Source of the DNA: Pseudomonadota bacterium
GTDB lineage: Bacteria; Pseudomonadota; Gammaproteobacteria; Xanthomonadales; Xanthomonadaceae
Length of the DNA: 9,649 nucleotides
Reading direction: 5' to 3'
Assembly: GCA_023430045.1 (NCBI GenBank)
Contig: JAEZCF010000123.1
Coordinates: 1-9,649, forward strand
Below the pieces are notes generated by a model. That model was not told the DNA's origin, did not search any database, and worked only from the letters and a program-made list of their open reading frames with translations. Shown here piece after piece: positions 1 through 6,389 of this stretch (position 1 is its first letter; the number at the start of each line of letters is the position of its first letter). A program made the translations under genes and the position numbers.

Positions 1-20
1 GGCCCCGCGCGAGCGGGGCC
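1..20 (+). terminator. Rho-independent-like terminator hairpin of a gene left of the window
   Basis: Perfect 8-bp GC-rich stem (GGCCCCGC and GCGGGGCC) around a GCGA tetraloop, followed on the + strand by the T-rich run TTGTCTTT. The T tract is broken, so it is a moderate terminator. It most likely ends a plus-strand transcript coming from the left; bases before position 1 are not visible, so a minus-strand role cannot be excluded. Confidence 0.6.
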
Positions 21-36
21 TTGTCTTTGGAGGTGC

Positions 37-90
37 CGACATCCGACAGGGCCGGAACAGGGGGGATCCAGAGTTTCCTGGCGGATGTCG
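37..90. repeat. 54-base foldback with 14-bp arms
   Basis: Positions 37-50 and 77-90 are inverted copies matching at 13 of 14 positions; the only mismatch is A46 opposite G81. The loop is 26 bases (51-76). The outer 9 bp (CGACATCCG and CGGATGTCG) are perfect. No reading frame with recognisable protein character crosses it. It could be a structured RNA, a protein-binding site or the remnant of a small mobile element; nothing seen decides between these. Confidence 0.5.
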
Positions 91-119
91 ACGTAGCCGG
101 TGTGACGGGCCGCGCCTGT

Positions 120-147
120 GGGTCACTTATGGACGCGGCGGGTCACT
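120..147. repeat. Short direct repeat GGGTCACT, period 20
   Basis: GGGTCACT occurs at 120-127 and again at 140-147, exactly 20 bases apart, about two helical turns. This spacing would suit a protein binding one DNA face, but two 8-base copies are weak evidence and no regulator is suggested. Confidence 0.25.
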
Positions 148-158
148 GCGGGGCTAGA

Positions 159-184
159 TTGAACCTTATGTCGCAAAGGTTCAA
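159..184 (-). terminator. Hairpin just downstream of the lipoprotein gene
   Basis: Perfect 9-bp stem TTGAACCTT / AAGGTTCAA with an 8-base loop (168-175), beginning 7 bases past the minus-strand stop codon at 192-194. Its place suggests the 3' end of the lipoprotein transcript. The stem is AT-rich and no T tract follows on the minus strand, so it may protect the 3' end rather than terminate on its own. Confidence 0.4.
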
Positions 185-191
185 GACCTTT

Positions 192-743
192 TCAGCGCTC
201 GACCTTGCGTTCTGTGGCACGGTTCATGTTTCGCCACGGCGAGCCGCTGGGACGCGGTGACGCAGCCGGCCGCGGCGGCGGACTGGGGCGCGACTGCGGT
301 GGCCGTGACTGCTGCTGGCTGGGCGCGGGACGGTTGTTGCCCGGCTGCGGACGTGGACGCGTCACCGAATCCAGATTCCGCCACGGCGAACCGCCGTTGT
401 TGCCCGGGGGACGCGTCGGCGGACGCTGGCCCTGGTTGGGTGGACGGGTGTGGTTCGGCGGACGGTGGCCGTTATGGGGCGGGCGATGATTCGGCACCGG
501 ACGATAGACCGGATAACCATAGCCTCCGTAGCCGTAGCCGCCATACCCGTAGTAGCCGCTGCCATATCCATAGGGATAGGACGGATAGCCGTAGGCTCCG
601 GGATAACCGGCTGGATAACGGTACTGGGTGGAGGGCGCGCCATGGTAGTAACCATCGCCGCCTCCGCTGCCGACATAGTCGTACGTGGCGCAGCCGGACA
701 GGGCCAACAGCAGGCCTCCGGCAACTATCAGGCGCATCTTCAT
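192..743 (-). CDS. Tyr/Gly- and Pro/Arg-rich lipoprotein
   Basis: A 183-aa predicted lipoprotein of unknown function. The start at 743 is chosen because it begins with a charged n-region (MKMR), a hydrophobic stretch and the lipobox LSGC (residues 15-18, lipidated Cys18), and because a GGGGGG purine run lies 9 bases before the ATG. The open frame continues to 953 but that extension has no signal-peptide character. The mature protein has three parts: a Tyr/Gly-rich stretch (about 41-80) with YGYGG units, a Pro/Arg/Asn-rich stretch (about 81-115), and a tail carrying two copies of GSPWRN followed by a short similar sequence (118-129 and 167-179). The composition suggests an unfolded periplasmic or cell-wall-facing domain. 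It is divergent from the gene at 902. I do not recognise a named family; intracellular function is unlikely given the lipobox. Confidence 0.8.
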   Translation of the reverse strand: MKMRLIVAGGLLLALSGCATYDYVGSGGGDGYYHGAPSTQYRYPAGYPGAYGYPSYPYGYGSGYYGYGGYGYGGYGYPVYRPVPNHRPPHNGHRPPNHTRPPNQGQRPPTRPPGNNGGSPWRNLDSVTRPRPQPGNNRPAPSQQQSRPPQSRPSPPPRPAASPRPSGSPWRNMNRATERKVER

Positions 744-788
744 GGTCAGGTACCCCCCGGGGTTCAGGGCTCCAGCTTCGAGGGGCGG

Positions 789-817
789 CATTGAATCCGC
801 CCTTAATCGCGCCGGCA
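789..817 (-). promoter_or_regulatory. Candidate sigma-70 promoter for the lipoprotein gene
   Basis: On the minus strand, TTGCCG (817-812) and TTCAAT (794-789) are separated by 17 bases. Each hexamer matches the consensus at about four of six positions. It would start transcription some 35-40 bases upstream of the ATG at 743. Inferred from hexamer match and spacing only. Confidence 0.25.
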
Positions 818-901
818 AAGGATGAACGATTGGCCATCCTGCCTTATAAGGACGGCAGAGGACAGCAGCAGCGTCCGGTGGGCTTGCGTTAACCTTGGGA
901 G

Positions 902-1864
902 ATGAATGGAGTGCTGTCGCTTCACGCCCACGATGTCCTCGACGCCGCTGCACGGATTGCTCCGCATGCGCACGTAACGCCTGTGCTGCGGTCGCGCGCG
1001 CTGGATGCGCTGGCGGGTGCCTCGCTGGCCTTCAAGGCCGAACACCTGCAACGCAGCGGTGCGTTCAAATTCCGTGGGGCCTGCAACGCGGTATGGGCGC
1101 TGTCGTCCGGACAGGCCGCTGCGGGTGTGGTCACGCATTCTTCCGGCAACCATGGCGCTGCACTGGCGCTGGCGGCCCGCACGCGTGGCATCGCCTGCCA
1201 CGTGGTGGTGCCGGAAGGTGCGGTGCCGGCCAAGCTGACCAACATCGCCCGTCACGATGCCACGCTCTGGCGGTGTGCGCCGACCATCCAGGCGCGCGAA
1301 CAGATGTGCGCGCAGGTGCAGGCCGACACCGGCGCCACGCTGGTGCATCCCTATGCCGATGCACGGGTGATCGCCGGGCAGGGCACGGCCGCGCTGGAAC
1401 TGGTGCAGTCCGCTGGCCCGTTCGATGTACTGGTGGTGCCGGTGGGCGGCGGCGGACTGGCCGCAGGAACGGCACTGGCGCTGCGGCAGTGCGCGCCCCA
1501 GACCCGGCTGGTACTGGCCGAGCCGGCGGGCGCGGCGGATACCGCGCGCTCCCTGCAGGCTGGCGAACGCCGCATCGATTTCGTGCCCGATACGCTGTGC
1601 GATGGTCTGCGCGGCACCTTGGGCGCACCGAATTTCGAACTGCTGCAGCGGGCGGAGGCGGACGTGGTGGTGGTCGACGACGCGGCGACGGTGCAGGCCA
1701 TGCGGCTGCTGTGGCAGATACTCAAGCAGCTGGTGGAGCCCTCATCGGCAATCGCCCTCGCCGCCGTGCTGGCGCAACCGCAGCGGTTCGCCGGCCTGCG
1801 CGTGGGGCTGGTGCTGTCCGGTGGCAATGTCGATATCGACGCGTTGCCGTGGGAGCGTCCGTGA
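902..1864 (+). CDS. Serine racemase-like / serine-threonine dehydratase (PLP fold type II)
   Basis: A 320-aa PLP enzyme expected to racemise serine and/or remove ammonia from L-Ser, L-Thr or hydroxyaspartate in the cytosol. Visible motifs: PLP lysine Lys56 in SGAFKFRG (52-59); SSGNHG (80-85), where Ser81 aligns with the second catalytic base Ser84 of human serine racemase; the phosphate-binding loop GGGGL (182-186); and SGGNVD (306-311). Glu207, Ala211 and Asp213 line up with the Mg2+ ligands Glu210, Ala214 and Asp216 of human serine racemase. The protein has no regulatory ACT domain, so it is not biosynthetic IlvA. The start is uncertain: the only purine run (GGGAG, 897-901) touches the ATG at 902, while the in-frame GTG at 911 has ideal spacing. 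Its stop overlaps the next start, so the two are probably one transcript. Racemase versus dehydratase activity cannot be told from sequence. Confidence 0.85.
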   Translation: MNGVLSLHAHDVLDAAARIAPHAHVTPVLRSRALDALAGASLAFKAEHLQRSGAFKFRGACNAVWALSSGQAAAGVVTHSSGNHGAALALAARTRGIACHVVVPEGAVPAKLTNIARHDATLWRCAPTIQAREQMCAQVQADTGATLVHPYADARVIAGQGTAALELVQSAGPFDVLVVPVGGGGLAAGTALALRQCAPQTRLVLAEPAGAADTARSLQAGERRIDFVPDTLCDGLRGTLGAPNFELLQRAEADVVVVDDAATVQAMRLLWQILKQLVEPSSAIALAAVLAQPQRFAGLRVGLVLSGGNVDIDALPWERP

Positions 1865-2466
1865 AGCGCCGTGGCGTGGGTGCGTTCGGCTGGCTATGGC
1901 GCCTGACCGTGCTGGTGCTGGCCTGGCTGCTCGGCGTCACCGCGTGGATCGTGTGGATTGGCGAACGCGACCAGGCCGCACATGCCGACGCGATCATCGT
2001 GCTGGGTGCGGCTGCCTACGATGCCAAGCCCTCACCTGTATTCCAGGAACGCATCCGCCATGGCCTGGACCTGTACCGGGCCGGCTACGCTCCGCTGCTG
2101 ATCTTCACCGGTGGCTACGGTGGCAGCGGCGCGCGCTTTTCCGAATCGCAGGTGGCGCGTCGTTATGCGTTGAAACAGGGCGTGCCGGATGACGCGATCC
2201 TGATCGAAACCGCATCGCGCAACACCGCACAGAACCTGGTGGAAGCCAAACGGCTGATGGACCAGCGCGGCATCCATCGGGTGATCATCGTCAGCGATCC
2301 GCTGCATATGGCGCGCGCGCTGCGGTTGAGCCGCGAGATGGGCATTGATGCGCTGGCCTCGTCCACGCCGAGCACGCGTTTCCGCAGCTTCCACACCAGC
2401 TGGCGTTTCCTGCTGCAGGAGATCTACTACTTCCACCGGGACATGTTCGGGCGCATCGCGCGCTGA
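1861..2466 (+). CDS. Membrane-anchored YdcF/SanA/ElyC family (DUF218) protein
   Basis: A 201-aa inner-membrane protein with one N-terminal transmembrane segment (about residues 12-33) after a basic start (KRR), followed by the DUF218 domain. Recognisable domain landmarks are IIVLGA (45-50), FTGGYG (82-87), the SES and E-T-A-S-R-NT-QN stretches (93-95, 116-125) and SDPLHM (145-150). Family members SanA and ElyC in E. coli affect envelope barrier function and peptidoglycan or lipid-carrier metabolism; the exact reaction is not settled. The start is a GTG at 1861 that overlaps the preceding TGA as GTGA; GGGAG at 1851-1855 gives a ribosome site with 5-base spacing. The open frame extends upstream to 895, but that part is a shadow of the racemase-like gene. 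The overlap implies translational coupling with that enzyme. Confidence 0.85.
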   Translation: MKRRGVGAFGWLWRLTVLVLAWLLGVTAWIVWIGERDQAAHADAIIVLGAAAYDAKPSPVFQERIRHGLDLYRAGYAPLLIFTGGYGGSGARFSESQVARRYALKQGVPDDAILIETASRNTAQNLVEAKRLMDQRGIHRVIIVSDPLHMARALRLSREMGIDALASSTPSTRFRSFHTSWRFLLQEIYYFHRDMFGRIAR

Positions 2467-2482
2467 CCGCCACGTTCGGGGC

Positions 2483-2506
2483 CAGCCCGGCAGAGCCCGG
2501 CACTAC
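2483..2506 (-). repeat. SMAG-type repeat, imperfect copy
   Basis: Read on the minus strand it starts with GTAG and continues as a GC-rich palindrome (GTAGTGCCGGGCTCTG, then GCCGGGCTG overlapping at GCC). The two arms mismatch at a central position, so the hairpin is imperfect. GTAG-headed palindromes of this kind are the SMAG family described in Stenotrophomonas maltophilia. It begins 16 bases after the plus-strand stop at 2466. Confidence 0.65.
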
Positions 2507-2517
2507 ACCCACCTTGG

Positions 2518-2541
2518 GTAGAGCGGGGCTCTGCCCCGCTG
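2518..2541 (+). repeat. SMAG-type repeat, perfect hairpin
   Basis: GTAG (2518-2521) followed by a perfect 8-bp stem, AGCGGGGC and GCCCCGCT (2522-2529 and 2533-2540), with a TCT loop. Orientation is opposite to the copies on either side. It may also act as a transcription barrier between the converging genes, though no T tract follows. Confidence 0.75.
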
Positions 2542-2548
2542 CCGCGCT

Positions 2549-2572
2549 CAGCCGGGCAGAGCCCGGCTCTAC
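2549..2572 (-). repeat. SMAG-type repeat overlapping the bioC stop codon
   Basis: Perfect 8-bp stem AGCCGGGC / GCCCGGCT (2550-2557 and 2561-2568) with loop AGA, ended by CTAC (2569-2572), which is GTAG on the minus strand. The TAG of this GTAG, positions 2571-2569, is the stop codon of bioC. With the copy at 2518-2541 it forms a head-to-head pair facing outward, the arrangement often seen for REP-like dimers. Confidence 0.75.
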
Positions 2573-3456
2573 GGGGTTGTGCGGCGGCGGATCGGGATCG
2601 CCGCGAGCGGCACGGCGGCCACGTCCTGTCCCTGTTCGCGGATGGGCGCGCCCGCATCGGGAGCCCAGGCATGCGCGTAGAGCACTTCCCAGCTGCTGGG
2701 CAACCGGCCATCGGCACGTCGCAACGGTTCGTATGCCGCAGCCGCAGCCGCGAAACGGCCACGCCCCGTCAACGTACGGCGCCGGTCGGTTCGCGCGTTG
2801 GTCGCGCCCAGCGCACGCAGTTCACGCATCAGTGCGGGTACGTCATCGTAGGTCAGGGTGAACAGGTCGCGGTCCAGCACCGGGTCGCGGAAGCCCGCCA
2901 TCATCAGTGCATCGCCGAACTGGGCGATGGGCGCGAAACGGCTCACGTGGGCGTGGTCATCGGCGGCGCGGAACGCCTCGTCGAGTTCGGCCAGCGTCTC
3001 CGGCCCGAAGGTGGAACACACCAGCAGTCCGCCCGGCTTGAGCACGCGCCGAAAACCGGCGAACACTGCCGGCAGGTCGTCCACCCATTGCAGGCAGAGG
3101 TTGCTGAAGATGACGTCGACGCTGTTGTCGGCCAGCGGCAGCGCGGAGGCATCGGCACACACGCGCTGGAAGGGTTTCCACCAGCCGGCCTGGCGCCTGG
3201 CCTGTTGCAGCATGGGCAGCGCAAGGTCCATCGCGATCACCTGCGCCTTCGGCCAGCGCTTCTTCATCAGCGCGCTGGCGTGGCCGGTACCTGCGCCGAT
3301 GTCCAGTACCACCTCCGGCGCGCGTGTTTCCAGGTAATCCAGCGATTCCATCAGCCGTTGCCGCACCTCGGCGGGCAGTGCAGCGGCACTGTCGTAGGTG
3401 CTGGCAGCACGCGCGAACGCGCGACGGAGATGGTGGGGGTCGAAAAGGCGATTCAT
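2569..3456 (-). CDS. bioC: Malonyl-[ACP] O-methyltransferase BioC
   Basis: A 295-aa SAM-dependent methyltransferase that methylates the free carboxyl of malonyl-ACP or malonyl-CoA, priming synthesis of pimeloyl-ACP methyl ester for biotin. The SAM motif LDIGAGTG is at 51-58, the acidic end of the second strand at Asp77 (AMDLALPML), and FSNLCLQWVDD (117-127) and VLKPGGLL (138-145) match the BioC pattern FDLAWSNLAVQW and RVVRPKG. The N-terminus RRAFARAASTYDSAA (11-25) matches the typical BioC opening and fixes the start at 3456; the frame is open to 3561 but unlike BioC there. The ribosome site is weak. A tail of roughly 35-40 residues beyond the E. coli length ends in a basic stretch (IRRRTTP). 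It is the last gene of the run, 29 bases after the SDR, and its stop lies inside a SMAG repeat. Confidence 0.93.
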   Translation of the reverse strand: MNRLFDPHHLRRAFARAASTYDSAAALPAEVRQRLMESLDYLETRAPEVVLDIGAGTGHASALMKKRWPKAQVIAMDLALPMLQQARRQAGWWKPFQRVCADASALPLADNSVDVIFSNLCLQWVDDLPAVFAGFRRVLKPGGLLVCSTFGPETLAELDEAFRAADDHAHVSRFAPIAQFGDALMMAGFRDPVLDRDLFTLTYDDVPALMRELRALGATNARTDRRRTLTGRGRFAAAAAAYEPLRRADGRLPSSWEVLYAHAWAPDAGAPIREQGQDVAAVPLAAIPIRRRTTP

Positions 3457-3485
3457 GGAGGTCTCGGTACAGCTGCAGGGTGGCG

Positions 3486-4268
3486 TCAGAACGTTCCGGG
3501 ATACGCGCCGCCATCGATCAGCAGATTCTGGCCGGTCAGGTAGCCGGCCTGCGCGCTGCACAGGAATGCGCAGGCCGCACCGAACTCATCGGGCTGGCCG
3601 AAGCGCCCGGCGGGGATGCGCTGGCGCTTTTCCACCGCCACCGTGTCCACGTCGATGCCGCGCTGGCTGGCTGCGAAGGCGAGCGTACCGCGCAGGCGGT
3701 CGGTCTCGAACTGGCCCGGCAGCAGGTTGTTGATGGTGACATTGGCCTGCACCGTGCGCCGCGCCAGGCCGGCGACGAAGCCGGTGAGCCCCGAACGTGC
3801 ACCATTGGACAGCGCCAGGATGTCGATCGGTGCCTTCACCGCCGACGAGGTGATGTTGACGATGCGCCCGAACTTCCGTTCGATCATCCCGTCCACGGTG
3901 GCGCGGATCAACGCGATCGGCGCCAGCATGTTGGCATCCAGCGCGGCTATCCAGTCGTCGCGCTCGAACTGGCGGAAATCTCCGGCAGGAGGGCCACCGG
4001 CGTTGGTGACCAGGATGTCCACCTGCGGGCAGGCGGCGAGTGCGGCGGCACGTCCGGCGTCGGTGGTGACATCGGCTGCGACGGCTCGCACCTCGCCGGC
4101 GCCCGCCAGCTGGCGCAGTTCCGCCGCTGCATGCTGCAGGGTGGCTTCGCCGCGCGCGACGATCACCACATTGGCGCCTTCGGCGGCCAGCGCCCGCGCA
4201 CATCCCAGGCCCAGGCCTTTGCTGGCGCCACAGACCAGCGCCCAGCGTCCGGCGATTCCAAGATCCAT
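3486..4268 (-). CDS. Atypical short-chain dehydrogenase/reductase in the biotin cluster
   Basis: A 260-aa SDR-fold protein. It has the nucleotide-binding pattern GASKGLG (14-20), an aspartate after the third strand (ADVTTD, 65-70), NAGG (89-92), Asn114 in the fourth helix, and the serine region ITSSAVK (139-145). The usual catalytic YxxxK is missing: an ungapped alignment puts Ser154 and Arg158 (SNGAR) where Tyr and Lys belong. The C-terminal end GYLTGQNLLIDGG is normal SDR. This corresponds to the FabG-like subgroup known to lack a complete catalytic tetrad. The start at 4268 has GAGGTG upstream. It lies 46 bases after bioH and 29 before bioC on the same strand, so it is likely cotranscribed. 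A role in reducing, or in binding, methyl-ester acyl-ACP intermediates is a guess from context. Confidence 0.85.
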   Translation of the reverse strand: MDLGIAGRWALVCGASKGLGLGCARALAAEGANVVIVARGEATLQHAAAELRQLAGAGEVRAVAADVTTDAGRAAALAACPQVDILVTNAGGPPAGDFRQFERDDWIAALDANMLAPIALIRATVDGMIERKFGRIVNITSSAVKAPIDILALSNGARSGLTGFVAGLARRTVQANVTINNLLPGQFETDRLRGTLAFAASQRGIDVDTVAVEKRQRIPAGRFGQPDEFGAACAFLCSAQAGYLTGQNLLIDGGAYPGTF

Positions 4269-4314
4269 GTTCAGTCCACCTCGTGCAGCAGGGAGGACAT
4301 TCTCGCCGATCCGC

Positions 4315-5097
4315 TCACGGCAGGCTGGCAACGAAGCGTTGCAGATGCGCGGCGACCTCATCGGCCTGGCCCAGGAAAGGCGCATGGCCGCCGTGCTGCA
4401 GGGTGATGGCGTCGGCGCGTGGGGCGAGTTCGGCGGCCGCGTGCAGGGCCGCCGGTGCCGCCAGCCGGTCGCGCCGGCCAGCCAGCCACAGGCTTGGCAC
4501 CGGCAGAGTCGGCAGGATATCGCGCAGGTCAGTGGTTTCCAGCAGATGGCCGCCTTCCTGCGGTACGCGTGGATGCGGCGCGCCCTGGTGCAGCTGCTCC
4601 ACCAGCGGCTGCTTTCCCTCCGTAGAGGACTGCCGCAGCGCATCGTGCGCCGGACCGGCATGCATCAGGTCCAGCGCCAGGAAGCGATCCACCGTACCCG
4701 CGAAATCGCTGGCCAGATCGCGTGCGAAGTGTTCAAACACGCTGGCAGGCATGCCGTGTGGCCAATCAGGGGCGCGCACGAAACGTGGTGAGGAGGCGAT
4801 CATCACCAGCCCGCGCACCTGCGGGCAGGTAGCCGCCGCATGCAGTGCGAACAGCCCACCCAGCGACCAGCCGCACCACACCGCCGGCGGCGTCGCCGAG
4901 GCGATCGCCTCCACCACCCCGGGCAACAGCAGCGGCGTGGCGTCGTCGCGGCTTCGCCCATGGCCGGGAAGATCCACCACATGCAGGGTGAAGTGAGACG
5001 ACAGCCGCGCCACCAGCGGCGCGAACACCGCGCCCTGCAGGGCCCAGCCATGGATCAGCACCAGCGCCGGACCGTTGCCGGAAACCTCGATATGCAC
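4315..5097 (-). CDS. bioH: Pimeloyl-[ACP] methyl ester esterase BioH
   Basis: A 260-aa alpha/beta hydrolase that cleaves the methyl ester of pimeloyl-ACP, ending chain elongation and freeing pimeloyl-ACP for BioF. The triad is visible as Ser78 in GWSLGG (76-81), Asp210 in GRRDRL, and His238 in HGGHAPF; IHGWAL (15-20) carries the oxyanion region. The length and the GWSLGG nucleophile elbow match E. coli BioH (256 aa, Ser82/Asp207/His235). The start is GTG at 5097, supported by GGAG six bases upstream and by only 12 bases separating it from the bioF stop. All catalytic residues are intact, in contrast to the neighbouring BioF homologue. Confidence 0.93.
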   Translation of the reverse strand: MHIEVSGNGPALVLIHGWALQGAVFAPLVARLSSHFTLHVVDLPGHGRSRDDATPLLLPGVVEAIASATPPAVWCGWSLGGLFALHAAATCPQVRGLVMIASSPRFVRAPDWPHGMPASVFEHFARDLASDFAGTVDRFLALDLMHAGPAHDALRQSSTEGKQPLVEQLHQGAPHPRVPQEGGHLLETTDLRDILPTLPVPSLWLAGRRDRLAAPAALHAAAELAPRADAITLQHGGHAPFLGQADEVAAHLQRFVASLP

Positions 5098-5109
5098 CGG
5101 CCGCTCCGG

Positions 5110-6312
5110 TCAGGCCGCCGTTACCGGGAGCGTGTGGGACGCATCACGCGCCAGCGCCAACGCCTCCACCAGTCCCTGCACCTGTTCCGGTGCATGCAGT
5201 GCGGTCAGGCGGATGCACACGGCCGCCTGTTCGCTGGACGGCCCTGGCAGGCAGGTTGGCTGCACCCACCAGCCTGCGTTCTCCAGCGCCTGCGAAAGCC
5301 CGCGTGCAGCGTGTTCGCTGGCACAGGGAACCGGCTGGATCGCCGTCTCCGATGCGGTCAGTTCCAGCCCGTGGCGACGCGCGGCACCGCGGAACAGCGC
5401 CACCAGCTCGATGAGCTTGTCCCTGCGCCAGTCGTCGCGCCGTGCCAGGCGCAGCGCTTCCAGCGACGCGGCCGCCAGCGCGGGGGGCAGGGCCGCCGCA
5501 TGCCGGTAAGGACGTGATGTATCGACCAGATGGCCGATCAGCGAAGCATCGCCGACCACCACCGCACCGGCACCGCCCAGCGCGGTATCCAGTGGAATGT
5601 TCTGCAGCGGTACTTCGGCCAGGCCCAGGCCAGCCGCCGCGACGCTGCCGCGCCCCTGCCCGCCGGCCGTGCCGATGCCATGGGCATCATCCACGTACAG
5701 CACCGCTTCCTGCATGCGCGCGACCAGCGACAATGAACGCAGTGGTGCGACATCGCCGCTCTGGCCGAATATCGCGTCGGTGGCCAGCATCGCGGCCCCC
5801 TCCGGCGCGTGCCTCAGCTGGCGCATCGCCCCTTCGCTGTCGCGATGTGGATAGCGTCGCAGGCGGGCACCGGCCAGCGCGGTGGCATCGAGCAGGCTGG
5901 CATGGTTGAACTGGTCCTGCACGCAGACGTCGCCTTCCTCGCACAGCAGTGCCTGCTGCACGGCCAGGTTGGCCAGGTAGGGGCTGGCGAACAACAGCGC
6001 ACCCGGGTAGCCGAGCCAGTCGGCCACCTCGCGTTCCAGGGCCTCGTGCAGCTGGTGGCGGCCGCCGGTACAGGATGCCGCACCGCTGCCGCTGCCTTCG
6101 CGCGCGGCCGCATCCTGCAACGCGTTGACCACGCCAAACTGCTGGCCCAGGCCCAGGTAATCGCTGCTGCAGAAGGCGGTGAGCCAGCGACCATCGACCT
6201 CCATGCGCACGCCATCGCGGCGGGTGATGGCACGCGGGGCAGGCGCACCTGCGGCGGCGATCCGCGCCGCGCGCAGGGTAAGGACTCGGGCAGACAGGTC
6301 GGGACGGGCCAT
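5110..6312 (-). CDS. bioF: BioF homologue (8-amino-7-oxononanoate synthase family) lacking the PLP lysine
   Basis: A 400-aa protein of the alpha-oxoamine synthase family. Genuine BioF joins pimeloyl-ACP and L-alanine to give KAPA. Fold features are present: SSDYLGLG (49-56), HASLLDA with His137, DDAHG (208-212), QGRGS, and Arg368 at the substrate-carboxylate position. However, the TxGKxxG motif holding the Schiff-base lysine is replaced by LDTALGG (241-247), with Thr243 at the lysine site, and the whole protein has one lysine, Lys299, in the C-terminal domain. Other family motifs are altered: FASPYLAN for FxSGYxAN, FGQSGD for FSMDGD, SGAASCTGG for SGGSxxxxG. The frame is open and codon use looks normal, so this is not a simple frameshifted pseudogene. 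Start 6312 fits the family N-terminus but has no Shine-Dalgarno sequence. Catalytic activity by the known mechanism is not expected; the gene symbol indicates ancestry. Confidence 0.88.
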   Translation of the reverse strand: MARPDLSARVLTLRAARIAAAGAPAPRAITRRDGVRMEVDGRWLTAFCSSDYLGLGQQFGVVNALQDAAAREGSGSGAASCTGGRHQLHEALEREVADWLGYPGALLFASPYLANLAVQQALLCEEGDVCVQDQFNHASLLDATALAGARLRRYPHRDSEGAMRQLRHAPEGAAMLATDAIFGQSGDVAPLRSLSLVARMQEAVLYVDDAHGIGTAGGQGRGSVAAAGLGLAEVPLQNIPLDTALGGAGAVVVGDASLIGHLVDTSRPYRHAAALPPALAAASLEALRLARRDDWRRDKLIELVALFRGAARRHGLELTASETAIQPVPCASEHAARGLSQALENAGWWVQPTCLPGPSSEQAAVCIRLTALHAPEQVQGLVEALALARDASHTLPVTAA

Positions 6313-6340
6313 GGCGGCGGGATGCGTCAGGGGGGAGGTA

Positions 6341-6346
6341 AGCGTA
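6341..6346 (-). promoter_or_regulatory. Possible extended -10 for the bioF-led operon
   Basis: On the minus strand TACGCT is preceded by TG and one base, an extended -10 pattern (TGnTACGCT), about 29 bases before the bioF start codon. No good -35 lies 16-18 bases upstream. It is the best candidate in the 134-base gap, but only three of six hexamer positions match. Confidence 0.2.
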
Positions 6347-6389
6347 GCAAAGCCCAACGCTGACGCACCGCTTGTCCGGGTGGGACGGT

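Noticed and set aside
844..849. TTATAA as a -10 box for the racemase-like gene
   Set aside because: The hexamer is palindromic and has no acceptable -35 at 16-18 bases on either strand.
205..892. Plus-strand and alternative minus-strand frames over the lipoprotein region
   Set aside because: Low-complexity Gly/Arg or Asp/Arg-rich shadows of a repetitive, high-GC gene; none has a domain, and the lipobox-bearing frame is clearly the real one.
895..2466. A single 523-codon open frame on the plus strand
   Set aside because: Only its part after 1861 has protein character (DUF218); the first 320 or so codons are an Ala/Gly/Arg-rich shadow of the racemase-like gene in another frame.
2671..3543. 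A 290-codon plus-strand frame antisense to bioC
   Set aside because: Mirror of a well-recognised methyltransferase gene; typical antisense shadow in high-GC DNA with no recognisable domain.
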